DNA of 64,000 nucleotides from Nigrospora sphaerica (lineage: Eukaryota; Ascomycota; Sordariomycetes; Amphisphaeriales; Apiosporaceae). Position 1 is the first letter of the stretch; every line of letters starts with the position of its first letter. A program made the translations under genes and the position numbers. Shown here one piece after another: positions 39,907 to 50,739 of this stretch. The notes below the pieces were generated by a model. That model searched no databases. It saw only the letters and a list, made by a program, of their open reading frames with translations, and had not been told where the DNA came from. Location: assembly GCA_018287875.1 (NCBI GenBank), contig JAGVVL010000022.1, forward strand, positions 620,001 to 684,000, written 5' to 3'.

Positions 39907-40788
39907 CTACCACGAAGGTTTTCCAGTTTCGAATTCCTGCCGAGCGATGTCCACCAATTCCTTGCCCTTAAAGACCACCCCCCCTTCCGTACGCTTGTGA
40001 TCAAGAGCGAGAGGAGCCTTGCCCTTGTCTTGAATATTCGCAAGATCTTCACCGCCGTTCACCCATTCGCAAGTCGTCCGACGGCCCACCATTAAGCAGT
40101 TACCACAGGCTCGGTGGTACGGAGTGTGAGAGACACAGCCCAGAAAGGGATTCATACCGCGCTGCTCTTTGCGATCAGAGTCGGACAACAGCTTCTCGCA
40201 GTGCGAACAAGGGAAGAGATTCGGTTTCCCAAGTGACTGCGCTAGAGTCGCGGTGCGCAGCTCAGGCCGCCCCAGGAGTTTCGAAACAACAGAACCGTAT
40301 GGACCCCCCTCAAGGATGTTGACATAAATGGGAGGAAGCTGCGGACCACCCTTCGCACGGGCAAGCATCTCGATGATTGGCGCCGCCCGACTGGCCTCGA
40401 ACAACTGGCGATCGAAAATCCATTCGACATACCGATGCTTCGTTAAAGGCATAGTCGTGATGGTAAGATGTTCAAGGACCTGATCAACATAAAGCACTCG
40501 TGAGCGAGACCAGAAGCGTGATGGGCAAGAACCACGTACTTGAAGGTGGATAAAAGACAAAGCCTCAGAATCGCCCTTGCCTTTCTTGCCAGCACCAAAC
40601 ACCGAAGTCTTCAAGAACAGGCGACGAACTTGGGACTTGTCATTGAGAACGAGTTCGGGCAGATCAGCGGCAGGCATAAGGTACACTGCCTCATTACACT
40701 CTCGACTGTACACGCTAGCGCCATCGCAAAACTCGCGCCGCTGCTCACGCGGAACCTCAGGAAGCCGGTACTTGTCATGGGAAGACAT
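39907..40788 (-). CDS. Six-cysteine protein gene, antisense within Gypsy
   Basis: A minus-strand gene between pol and the expected 3' LTR. From the second ATG (MSSHDKYRLPEVPREQRREF) it encodes 293 residues; an upstream ATG at 40812 adds eight. The N-terminal two thirds have mixed helix/strand character with no family that I recognise. The C-terminal third holds FPCSHCEKLLSDS...NPFLGCVSHTPYHRACGNCLMVGRRTTCEW, that is C-x2-C, C, then C-x2-C-x8-C. This resembles the DUF3716-type cysteine motif of ascomycetes and is likely zinc binding. The frame is intact, contains copies of the TGATCA motif typical of this element, and ends 175 bp from the pol stop. It is probably an accessory gene of the retrotransposon, though a host gene captured or overrun by it cannot be excluded. 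Confidence 0.65.
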   Translation of the reverse strand: MSSHDKYRLPEVPREQRREFCDGASVYSRECNEAVYLMPAADLPELVLNDKSQVRRLFLKTSVFGAGKKGKGDSEALSFIHLQVRGSCPSRFWSRSRVLYVDQVLEHLTITTMPLTKHRYVEWIFDRQLFEASRAAPIIEMLARAKGGPQLPPIYVNILEGGPYGSVVSKLLGRPELRTATLAQSLGKPNLFPCSHCEKLLSDSDRKEQRGMNPFLGCVSHTPYHRACGNCLMVGRRTTCEWVNGGEDLANIQDKGKAPLALDHKRTEGGVVFKGKELVDIARQEFETGKPSW

Positions 40789-40812
40789 GGTACAGTGGAA
40801 AGAGTTGATCAA

Positions 40813-41360
40813 GAAAAAGAAAAAGCTGTTCAGGTGTGGCCGATGTTCTGGGGGACGAGGACAGCAGACGCGCAGAAACCACTAAAAGTGTTATGAAGGA
40901 AAAGAAGGATGATAACAACAGCACCACCTTGGGGAAGAAAAAGGACGAGAAAGAAACTACAAATTAAGTCCAGAACCTGGTGTTCTGGAGGCCGAATTTG
41001 GCAAGCGCGGGATCCCGTTTTCTGACGGCACGACACCGAGGAACCCGGTCGGTTATGGTTGCTCCCACGTACTCGGTACTTCGGCCCCACCCAGTTAGAC
41101 GCTGGCCTGCTCGATGCAGCCGCCCGTTCATGGCGCCCCACTCACCCTCCATTCAGCGGTTCCTGAGATCCGTTCCCTGTCTCCCCAGCATCCCTCTATA
41201 AAAGCCACTGTCACTGCCACGATCAGCTGCTTTCTGACGGAACAACCCAAGTTCACTTTCATTATGTATGCGCTTGGGTTCGCATCCGCGCATACCTGTG
41301 TCTCCCTCCTGCTCTTCTGCTCTCCCGTTCACTGCCCCTGTGGAAGACTGCGCCGCGACG
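40813..41360. promoter_or_regulatory. Divergent intergenic region with TATA box
   Basis: Holds the 5' side of the antisense Gypsy gene and the promoter of the DUF3435 gene. CTATAAAAG at 41195-41203 lies about 160 bp before the ATG at 41361. A palindrome CCAGAAC...GTTCTGG sits at 40974-40992, close to where Gypsy-like features end. The boundary between transposon and recombinase locus probably falls here, but no clean terminus was found. Confidence 0.45.
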
Positions 41361-43824
41361 ATGGCACCAGCACGACCTCGCCCCGGACGCCGGCAGGACC
41401 CTGATCATGCCTTCGTGACCCAGTTCATCCAGGAGGAACAGCAAAGCAGCGTCGATGAGCTCCCCAAAGCTCTTACAACAACAGAACACCAGGCACTTCT
41501 GACCCAACTCCAGAGTATAGAGTTCCTCATGCCCAATTGGGCCGAGAAAACCAAGCTCAATATTGCTAGGATACTGGGACAATGGGAACGGTATGATCAC
41601 TTGCCCGAATATCGGCGAACGGACTAACTCTCTAATATTAGTTACTGCAAGGCCCACTGGAACGAATCGGGGGACGTCATGATTCGTCAAGTTTCTCGAG
41701 AAACCGTGATGGGCTTCTTGCATTACCTGTGCGAGGTTTGCAAAATCAAAACCCGGGGTACCTTGTTGGCGTATTTTCGCCACTATAGGCAACTATACAG
41801 CATCATGAATAAACGCCGCATGGACCAGAACGACAGTGGAGAGATACAGAAGGTATGTCGGCGTTTCAGGGCTTTTTCGATCGCTCACCTTAGTTCCAGT
41901 ACTGCGCTACCATACTGGTGCGCCATTTCCAACTACGCCTGTCCAATATGAAGGGAAAGCCGGTCCTCGGCGCGGATGATCTTCTTGTCCTTCAAGCGTT
42001 TAACGTCGCCTACGATACGAGCGTGTTCCCCACCGAGCGCCAGCGTATCCAACTTCTGGGCCTGTACCTTGGCCTGGCGTACACGGGTGCCCGACCGGCC
42101 GAGTTTGTGAACAACGAAAGGCCCAAGCCCAAAGATGGCTCTTGGGAGCACCTCTTCTCCTCTGCCCCAAGGAACCCACCGTGCGACGACGGCGACGATC
42201 AGGCGCCGGATGCAGAATCGAGGATCCTGGAAGATCTCCTTCTCCAGGAAGCCTCCCGGCGCGAGCGCCCGAAAGCGCTGTGCTACGAGGATATCAACCT
42301 CATGGTCGTTCGTCACCCAGAGACGGGCCTCGACGTGCTGGCCATGGCCGTGAAGTTTATCCATCATAAGGGCGCAGATAATAAGCCCAAGCCGTGCGTG
42401 GAGATATCCAGTCTGAGTTCGGTCCCCCTGCTGACGCCATCGCCAGAACAATCTTCTATTTCACGATGACTCGCAAGGTGATCCTCTGCTGGATCACAGT
42501 AATCATCAGTCTGGCACTACATGACCAGGCGTTTGCCGCTTCGAATCTCACCACAGCGGCCAGTGTCTTTCAGGTCCGGAATCGCAGTCCTGTCCAATGT
42601 ACACCCCTTCGCTGGAAGCGAGAATGGCTGAAGCGGCCTATTTTCCGTCGGTTCGAGGGCTCTCGCGTCTTGCCGTGCGAGGCCCTGCCGTATCACAGAC
42701 TTCTAGACGACCTCCAGCGGCAAAGTCTTGACTGTGGATTCGAAACGGCACTCGAGCCAAAGGCCTTCCGGAGGGGTGCTGCGAACTCTGTCAATGGTGG
42801 ATCTCACTATAAAATTTCCCGTGGACACGCCACTAACTTTTGACTAGGCAAGGCACCTGATACTGTTCGGGATCAGATGATGCGTCATGACCCGAAATGG
42901 GCCACCTTTAACAGCGCCTACATTAACGAAAAGGTTCAGTTCGACATTCAGAACGCATTCCTTGAGGAGCCCAGTGAGGACAGCCTAATCAGGCTTTTCA
43001 CGCACGTCAGTTTGTCGCGCGACCCCCGTGCCCGCCGGAACATGGTGCCTGACAATGTCATGGCACATTTGCGATCAAATCCTGAGATCACGGCACTTGA
43101 AGAGAAGCGCAAGGCCCTCAAAGGTGGAGAGCATCGATACCGAGGAAAGGCCAACGAAGAAGCCATTCGCGAACTCACTAGACAGATCAGTGCCAAACGG
43201 GAACGGCATCGCAAGAAAGTTCAAGTGAGGTACCGCCGGCACTACTTTGATAACCGGCCTACATGGGACGTGGAACGGCAAGCCAATGACGAGGACGAGG
43301 ATGAGGAGGACTACAATGGCCCGGCTATTGATCTCCATATTCCCGAGCGGGCACGGTTGGCGGAGATCCTCTGCCGCCAACCTGAAACACAAGACTTCAA
43401 GGCGGCAATGCGACTACATTCACAGGCCTGCGAGCTTATGGTAAAGCTCTGCGAGAAGCGGGAAACCCCCCGACGAGATCACCTACAACGTCATGATGCG
43501 CCGCAACCTGCGACGTCCCAGATCGCTCCGGCGCAGAAGCCATTCCCGTTACTTATGCTGAAGACGCAGTGTCCCCGATGCATCGGCGATAACAGACTTT
43601 CTCGCGAAGAACGAACGTTCGCATACAGCCGGCCCGCTGTGATGAACAACCATTTTGATCGTGCACACCTAGCAGAGATCCAGCAGCTTGCAAAAGATAA
43701 GCTTCTGTTCTGTGAATACTCGCCGTGTTTAGAGCAGGGCGTGAAGTTGGACACCGTGGACGAATATAGGAATCATTGCTACATTGAACACGGGGTCTGG
43801 CTCCGGCCTTCGAAGCAGAATTGA
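41361..43824 (+). CDS. DUF3435 tyrosine recombinase (Starship captain family)
   Basis: Five exons splice into one open frame of about 753 residues. The introns are 41591-41641 (branch ACTAAC), 41853-41899 (acceptor could also be 41893, both in frame), 42394-42446 and 42797-42847. The spliced protein has the DUF3435 core blocks: YTGARPAEFV (Arg near residue 212), FIHHKGADNKPKPTIFYFT, ISLALHDQAFA, LEPKAFRRGAANSVNG (near 420), and RHDPKWATFNSAYINEK with the likely catalytic Tyr near 453. QNAFLEEPSEDSLIRLFTH follows. The C-terminal 110 residues carry two C2H2-like fingers (CPRC...HFDRAH; CEYSPC...HCYIEH). Members of this family move Starship elements as the first 5' gene, transcribed inward. No stop or frameshift remains, so it may be active. 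Ends of an element were not identified. Confidence 0.85.
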
Positions 43825-44879
43825 GACAGGGAACACGGTTTTGGGATGGCAATCCGAACGGATATAGTCCTGGGGAGGAAGTTGTTGGTTCTTGATTGTA
43901 TATTCACGAGATTGTCACCGAGAGACGCTGCTAGTTTAGCAAGCTTCATAGTTAAAGAATCTACACTTAACCGTTTCCGAGCCCACCATATTTCTAGCCT
44001 GTAAATTCCCTAGCATTATACATCCTATTCTGTGACCAATACTGGTTGCAGGGGGATACTGTCGACTTATACACTAAGCAAGGCATATGTGCCAGTGGGG
44101 AACTCGGCTTGTACGACATCTCAGCAAAAGATCTTATAATACATCAGAAAGATGATTACTATACCGGAGAAAGACAGTTTATCGTACGAAGCATGTAGTT
44201 ACAGATTCCAAAGTTTAGATTATCCGATGCTGGACAGGCCTAGCTGGACAAGAGGCGACGGAATACCTCTTAGCGCGGAAGGCACCCGCACTGCGAAAGA
44301 GAAGTCAAAGAGCCAGGCGTCGCAGCTGGGCCAATGCAAGGCACTGCGCTAGGCCGAGCAGAAACACTGCCCTCGCAGGGGGGAGTAGTTACGTTACCTA
44401 CCCTATCTCGCTTACAGCCGCCGACCCATGCTTGGCCACCAAAGAAACGATGCGTTTCTCATTAGGCTGATACCGAGTCTGCCTTGTCAGGGCAGCTGCA
44501 GCCACCGCCATGTCAGCTTTGCCGCTTTCTCGGAACGGAAGCAGCGCAACCTACATAGCGCTCGCCCAGCCCCTCCCTGCATTGGCAGCTAATTGGGCGG
44601 CCATCATAAGACACCCATAGCGCCACCAGGGGAGCCGCTGAGTGCCCATGTTTCAAATTCCTCCCAGCGAGGCAGATTCCAGTGTACCGAGCAGCCGTAG
44701 GATAGAGGTGACGTGCTCATGTTCACCGGCCTCGCACACGATACCTACAACAGAGAACGTAAACAATGACAGCGAAAATCAAGCCCCGAACTGCCCCCAC
44801 CACCCAGTGTCGCGCTCTGTAGGACGGAAATCCGCTCACGACCGCTTGCTTCGCACGCCGCCGCCGACCCCGCCGCGCA
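43825..44879. other. Intergenic, nothing recognised
   Basis: Lies between the recombinase gene and the PNP-NLR remnant. It has short frames only. If a Starship is present, this would be its first cargo interval. Confidence 0.35.
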
Positions 44880-46002
44880 ATGGCCAAGTCCGTGCCCGCC
44901 CGCGACTTCACCGTCGGCTGAGTCTGCGCCCTGCCCGTCGAGCTGGCCGCCGCCGCCGAGATGATGGACGAGGAGTTCGCCGACCTCCCCTCCCACCCGG
45001 CCGACTCCAACCTCTACTCCTTCGGCCGCGTCGGCGTCCATAACGTCGTCGCGGCCTGCCTGCCTGCCGGCCAGATGGGCACCCACCAGGCCGCCACGGT
45101 CGCCAGCCAGATGAGGCAGAGCTTCCCTTCGCTGCGCTTCGGCGTCCTCGTCGGCGTCGGCGCCGGCGCCCCGCGTCTCGATGACGACATCGACATCCGG
45201 CTCGGCGACGTCGTGATCAGCCAACCGGCCGGTCAGCATGGTGGGGTCGTCCAGTATGATTTCGGGAAGACGGGGCCGGACGGTCGCATCGGCGCGCACG
45301 GGTAGCCTGAATGCCCCTCCCCCCCCACGATTCTTCTGAACGCCCTGGCTAAGCTCCGCGCTAATGATCTCCGAGGCAGGACCCAGGTCCTCACCCACCT
45401 ATCCAAACTCTCTTCCCAACCTAAGTTCGCACCACCGGGCCCCGACCACGATACCCTTTACGACGCCTCGTCGGCACACGTGAGCGGGGCCACCTGCGCA
45501 AGATGCCGCCCGGAGGATGTGTTCGACAGGGAACCACGCGCGACGGCCGACCCGGTCTTCTTCTTCGGCACGATCGCGTCTGGCAACCAGGTGATGCGGG
45601 ACGGGCCGACGCCGACCGATACAGCCAGGAGCTAGGCGGTGTGCTGTGCTTCAAGATGGAGGCGGCCGGGCTAATGAACAACTTCCCCTGCCTAGTGGTG
45701 CGCGGGATCTGCGACTATGCGGACGCGCACAAGAACAAGCGGTGGCAGCCGTATGCGGCGGCGACAGCGGTAGCGTATGCTAAAAAGCTTCTGTCTATCA
45801 TTCCGCCGCTAGCAGCAGGCGATCCAGCTGGGACTGAGAATTGTAAGCTAGATGTGAAGATATCTAGATCCAAAACGAGTCTAATGCTTGCCAGCTCGTC
45901 CAGCTCGTCCTAAACGACACTTTCTCGTCCCGTTCGGCCAGAACGAAAACTTTGTGGGTCGGAACGCCATTCTAGACCAGCTTCTCGAAAGGATCCCCCG
46001 CC
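44880..46002 (+). pseudogene. NLR remnant: PNP/UDP phosphorylase domain, start of NB-ARC
   Basis: MAKSVPARDFTVG is followed by TGA (44919-44921) where the family has Trp, then VCALPVELAAAAEMMDEEF in the same frame. The rest is a purine-nucleoside-phosphorylase-like sensor domain: [87 protein letters not shown]. At least one further stop (45303) and three frameshifts (after 45300, in the C run near 45320, and near 45610) break it. At 45912-46000 RHFLVPFGQNENFVGRNAIL is the usual entry to the NB-ARC domain, after which homology ends. PNP domains of this type form the N-terminus of fungal NLR immune receptors. This one is dead and truncated. Confidence 0.8.
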
Positions 46003-46029
46003 TCCGCGTGAGGCAGCCGTACGCCAATG

Positions 46030-46830
46030 CAGCAAACACGTCCTAAGATGACGCCGTGGCACGAACGCGGGCCGGCGCATGCGACTTCGCCTTTTCGTCG
46101 GCCCATTCGTCGCGGTACTTGGCGCAAAGGCTGGATGGTTCCCGCGACCTATCAGCGTGCCTTCGCCGGAATGCGACCAGCCTACTTAGTGTGTCCTGCA
46201 CGATAACCGCCTCGCTTCAGAGGATAGCCGCATCATCGTATGGATGGATGCCAGCCCCCGTCTTGGTACGGTGGCCGCCAACGCCAACACTGCGATGTGC
46301 CGGTGGATTAGTCGTATTAACGGCTCCCTGGCTTGCTACGGCGCGGATAGCCGAGTTAGATGCGGTCATATCGTTTCCTTCCAAGGGGATGTCACCCTTC
46401 TATGTCTTGCCCACTCGCTCCCCTTCGTCCGGAAGCACGAAGCGACATCTAGAGATCGCGAGTGCTGCGGCACCGGCCCTTGCTGAGAAGCCTAGAGAGT
46501 GGTTTCGAGCATAAGTACAGGCTGTCGCCCTCATCTCCACGGACGGTCACTTGGCCACGGACCACCATGAACGCCCATTTCAACACGATGGACCAAGCAC
46601 TACAGGCACAGCTAGAGAACTATGCTGTCAGGCAACCATACGGGGCCATGCAGCAATTTGACGTTGCACGTCGTGAAGGACGTCAGGCCCACGCCGGCTG
46701 GCAGGCACCCTGCCCAGGTAAGGCGCCCACACAGCAACGCGGACAGGACTGACTGTCGGTAGACGGATACGCCGTCCACCACTACGGGCTATCCCCCGGG
46801 CCACCATTTTTTGGGACGAACAAAGCCACC
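46030..46830 (+). repeat. Diverged dispersed repeat, left copy
   Basis: Resembles 59890-60710 in the same orientation by many shared blocks, for example AACACTGCGATGTGCCGG, GGAAGCACGAAGCGA, GAGAACTA and CACGCCGGCTGGCA. It is clearly homologous but well diverged. The end encodes QPYGAMQQFDVARREGRQAH, which the other copy mirrors with a stop. It may descend from a gene family; no function was recognised. Confidence 0.6.
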
Positions 46831-47559
46831 GTCAGCTCCCACTGCCCTGAGCTATGTCAGTGCATACCGATATCGATTCTGGCACGTCTTTGACTTCCGT
46901 AACATAAGACGCGAGCCTCCAGCTTGTCCCGGGCGTTACATTGCCGCAGCTTGGTAGCTTCCAGGCCGATCGGACCTAAATCCATGATGGCGACGTGGTA
47001 CCTCGGTGCCATTACGGCGAGATCCTGTTGACGAGGCTGGACCTGCACGTTCCAATCCCACTTCCAAAATCGGTGTTCTAACGGCAGAGTACCACGACAG
47101 CGCTTAATTTTCCGCATCAATAGGCCGACTCTGTTTCCGACTGGCATTGTTTACATCGTCCCGGTGCTGTAGGTCCTTACTGCCGTGGAGAGCCTTCCGG
47201 AGGGCCACTGCCAGACTGTATCAGCATTTGTGCTAAACTTCGGCGTCGCCATCATGATATGCTTCTAGGGGTTTCTCCCCGCATTGGTCTCTTTGTCCTC
47301 ATGCTAGGATCTTGTTCCTATCCTAGGTAGGTAAGAAATGGTAGTATGCAATCGAGGGGCGTATATGTGCGATAGGGAGTAGACATAAGGACGGCCATTT
47401 ATGGGCCAAATCTACAGACATGGAGCAATTATAGAATGATGCCATACGGAGAAGGAGTCACATGTTTATAGGATTGCGCTCTCCTACCCTCTGTCCCGAC
47501 GAAGAGATCTTGCTGTGCAGGCTAAAATGAGTACGGTGCTAGTCGGAGCTAGAGCAAGG
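46831..47559. other. Intergenic, nothing recognised
   Basis: No gene or repeat was identified between the dispersed repeat and the inverted duplication arm. Confidence 0.35.
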
Positions 47560-47892
47560 AGACGAACCTGCCCTGCCAACCCCGCATCTTGAACGGTCTT
47601 TCCGGCGTCGCTCCGTGCAACGGAAGGTTCTAGCTATGCCGGCAAATAGCGTGTCCTTGGCTGTGCGCCACCATCAGAAGGCCCATCATAACTAATAGGT
47701 GTCTTCCACGAACTACGGTCGCATTCGTTCGTATAGAAGACGAGCTATCTATTCGTAACGATTCGTCGATAAACCTTGTCCTCAAAGATTCCGCCATAAC
47801 AGTGCGAGGTCTATAAATTTGTGCCGCCCCCTAGGACCCTCCTTTACAGAGAGATCAGAAAAGATAAGAGCTTGGAAGCGATCGAGGAAGGG

Positions 47893-50739
47893 TTAGAAAC
47901 GTGACAAATGAAAGAGATAAACCCGACCGGACGCGCAACCGAGAACGAGGTGCGTGCCCTTCTCAGTAGCGAACACGGTGGACGCGGTCGGCCGATACTC
48001 GGGCGGGAGCCAGAGGACCGGATGCGATTGCTGCTGAATCCAAGCCTCATCGGCACTCAGACCGAAGTCTTCCTGTGGCGGAGGCGCGGGCTTTGACTTT
48101 GGGAGGTACGTATCGTCTTTCATTAGCATCGCTTCGTCGATGGCAATATTGCCCTTGTCGGTGTGGATCCGGGTGCCGGTCGGATCGAACGCGACGGTGG
48201 AGGTGTGGCCGACGTGGTAGGTACGGAGGCATACGCCCGTCTGCGCGTCCCAGAGCCGGACGGTGCGGTCGCCCGACGCCGAGACGACGCGCCGCCCGTC
48301 GGCCGAGAAGGCCGCCGACCAGACGTCTCTAGTATGGCCCTCGAGGACGGCGGCGCACGTGCCGGTCTGCGCGTCCCAGAGCCGGACGGTGTCGTCGTCC
48401 GACGCCGAGACGACGCGCCGCCCGTCGGCCGAGAAGGCCGCCGAGTTGACGTAGGAAGTATGGCCCTCGAGGACGGCGGCGCACGTGCCGGTCTGCGCGT
48501 CCCAGAGCCGGACGGTGTCGTCGTCCGACGCCGAGACGACGCGCCGCCCGTCGGCCGAGAAGACCGCCGACCGGACGGAGGAAGTATGGCCCTCGAGGAC
48601 GGCGGCGCACGTGCCGGTCTGCGCGTCCCAGAGCCGGACGGTGTAGTCGCCCGATGCCGAGACGACGCGCCGCCCGTCGGCCGAGAAGGCCGCCGACCAG
48701 ACCCAGGAAGTATGGCCCTCGAGGACGGCGTCGCACGTGCCGGTCTGCGCGTCCCAGAGCCGGACGGTCTCGTCGTCCGACGCCGAGACGACGCGCCGCC
48801 CGTCCCTCGAGAAAGCCGCCGAGTTGACGTCATCCTTATGGCCCTCGAGGACGGCCTCGCACGCGTTCCATTGCTCCGCTAACTTCGTTTTACACTCCAC
48901 CCACTTTGGTGCCTCGGTTGCAAACAGGCCGCGTAATAGGCTCTGCCTTGGGCTCAGCACGAGTGGTGCCACGTATGTCTGAAGTGGCCGGCTCTCGATG
49001 GCCGGCCAAAAGGTTTGCAGAAGACGGTAGGCGTCTTTCACGAGCGCTTGGAGTCTCGACGCCCCCGGCCGTTCCTTTACACTATTAGCTCTAAAGACAC
49101 CGTGCTAAGGCGTGTAAAGGCGTACCTCTAAATGCCGTAGTAGCCTCTCTAATGCGTGCATTCCCTCTAATATGCTCCGTAGTAGACTTAACGACTCGAT
49201 CCAGTAGAGTCCCTTACGTCGCAGGAACATGTCGACCGCCTCGTACGCTCGTATGCCGTTATCCCTCCCCGGAACTTTGTTAGCGTCGATTAAGTGATTG
49301 GCCCAGTAGACACAGGAGTATCCTATTGCTGCTAATGGATCTGGGTTAGGTGTCCGCCGAGGGACATCCTCGATAGGGATGGCTAGGTCCTGTAATCCGT
49401 AGATGTCGCGTTTCAGTGTCTGTGACATGGCCTCGATCGATTTAAAGAGGATCTGACGGTGGAGGATAGCTTGCTGTTCGGGGAAAAGGATGGCCGATTG
49501 CTCCTTCATTAAGAAGTCCTTCGCCGACTGGTGGACGAAGTAGACCGTCTCCTCGCGCACTGTAAGAAAGGACCCGCAAAGGCGAACCATATCGTGGAGG
49601 GGTTGGATGTTGCTGAGCATGCCTTGCCATTCCTCGATAAAGACGGTCGACTCAGCGAAAGAAAGTGGCCGGTATGTGGTTGCGACCAAAGTCAGGATCC
49701 TATAGCAGAGCGCTGCATACCGCGACGTAGAGATCTGTTCCATCATTCGCTGGTAGAGGGGGCCAAGTCCTGGTGGAAATGATTTCGCTGTTTGCACCGC
49801 TTCCCATTCAAATGCCTTGCTCAGCTCATCGTAGACCAAGGCGACCCAGAGGAAGGTGCCGTTAGCGTTCGACGACAGGTACCGGCGCACTTCTTTGGTG
49901 GTGGTGTCTCGATAGCGCTTGCGTTGTGCAAGGTCAGACACCTTATAGGTGATGTAGCTGTCCACAGCGACTGCGACTGACAGCGCATTGACCTCCAGCG
50001 ACAGCCTGTGCGCCACGTTGCACAGCTGCTCTTCGATCTCTAGCTCGTTGCGGCTCGAGACGAGCCATTTGGCGTGGGTTGATTGCGAGGTCTCGACAAT
50101 TAGCTCAAGGAGCTGGGGTAGGCCACCTATACACTCGTCTAGTGCATCGACCACGAGGGAGACGCCTTGCAGCTTCGGGTCGCGGAGCATCCTAGTGAAG
50201 ATTTCGGAGAGCGCCTGCCATGCGTTAGCATCCTCGAAGAGCGTCTTCCCAGCGGTGTCGTATCTCTTCTTTAGATGGGACATAAGGGACGCGTCTTGGT
50301 CGAGAAGCATGAAGATGAGACCGCGTAGGACAGCCGTCGCGGTGTTAAGGCGCTCGTCGGTGGCTTGGCAGAAGAAGTAGGCGAGGAATTTTCCCTCGGC
50401 CGACGATTTCTCCAGCTCGTCGATGATGCCGCAGAGGAGCATGGTCTTGCCCTTGCCCGGGTCGCCCTTAACCCAGAGCAGCCGCTGGTCCTCATTATCG
50501 CGCCACTGACGGAAGTCAGGGTCGTCGAGCACCCAGACGTACGAGTCCACGCGAAGGCCGCCCTTGGTGTCCTGGATGCGTTTCTTGTCATAGCGGGGGT
50601 CGGTGACGCGCAGGTCGGCGAGGCATCGGTCGGCCGTCTGCTGGATGTTGATGATGTTGCCTTGATGTAAGGTTCCCGACACGTCGTACTGGCCGCCGAA
50701 ATGGGAGCCGTACTGGTTGGCGTGCGTTCCCATGTCCAT
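47893..50739 (-). CDS. NACHT-WD40 NLR receptor 1 (HET-E type), short N-terminus
   Basis: A STAND-class receptor, with NACHT nucleotide switch and WD40 ligand sensor. The first 33 residues hold one amyloid-like motif (GSHFGGQYDV...HQGNIINI, residues 11-32). NACHT follows: Walker A GDPGKGKT (92-99), Walker B VSLVVDALDE, WLVSSRN, and the winged-helix end VYFVHQSAKDFLM. A TAG at about 49111 lies in frame between NACHT and WD40. It falls inside a potential 51-nt phase-0 intron, 49075-49125 (GTACGC...CTAAT...AAAG). Splicing gives one protein of about 931 residues; without it, NACHT (544 residues) and WD40 (382 residues) proteins would be separate. Five near-identical 42-residue WD repeats and a diverged sixth follow. 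A divergent paralogue lies at 52529. Confidence 0.85.
48232..48861 (-). repeat. Five tandem 126-bp WD40 units of NLR1
   Basis: Each unit encodes 42 residues with GH...SAAFS.DGRRVVSAS.D.TVRLWDAQTGT. Differences concentrate at a few positions: the three residues after GH, the one after V, and the residues on either side of the D in SAS-x-D-x. Confidence 0.95.
50644..50709 (-). other. HRAM-like amyloid motif of NLR1 (residues 11-32)
   Basis: GSHFGGQYDV then SGTLHQGNIINI. It aligns with the two C-terminal repeats of the HET protein at 56652-56816 and with the motif of NLR2 by GS-x-[FY], a small residue, [NQ], a central Gly and QGN-x-I. Confidence 0.6.

Larger units (their letters stand above)
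32390..40970 (+). mobile_element. Ty3/Gypsy retrotransposon, 3' LTR not found
   Basis: Order: LTR, tRNA-Asn primer-binding site, Gag with protease, -1 frameshift, reverse transcriptase, RNase H, integrase, then an antisense gene. Gag and pol frames are intact. The hexamer TGATCA recurs about 21 times from 32390 to 40806 and marks the antisense gene as part of the element. No repeat of the 5' LTR is seen right of 40812, so the 3' end appears truncated or replaced before the DUF3435 gene. Confidence 0.8.
47560..50739 (-). repeat. Inverted duplication, left arm
   Basis: Contains NLR1 and about 330 bp of its 3' flank. Read on the minus strand it matches 52529-56060 through the coding region and on into the flank, for example GATAGCTCGTCTTCTATACG and CTATTAGTTATGATGGG. 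Homology stops upstream of the NLR start. Confidence 0.8.

Noticed and set aside
40974..40992. CCAGAAC...GTTCTGG palindrome as a Starship or Gypsy terminus
   Set aside because: No partner sequence or target duplication was found elsewhere in the window.
42394..42843. Frame breaks in the DUF3435 gene as evidence for a pseudogene
   Set aside because: All four breaks are explained by GT..AG introns of about 50 nt that restore conserved motifs (KPKPTIFYFT, NSVNGKAPD).
48123..48882. Long open frames on both strands across the WD40 arrays (also 54493-55368)
   Set aside because: They are shadows of the GC-rich 126-bp coding repeat. The WD40 frame carries the domain; the others are repetitive Arg/Pro sequence.
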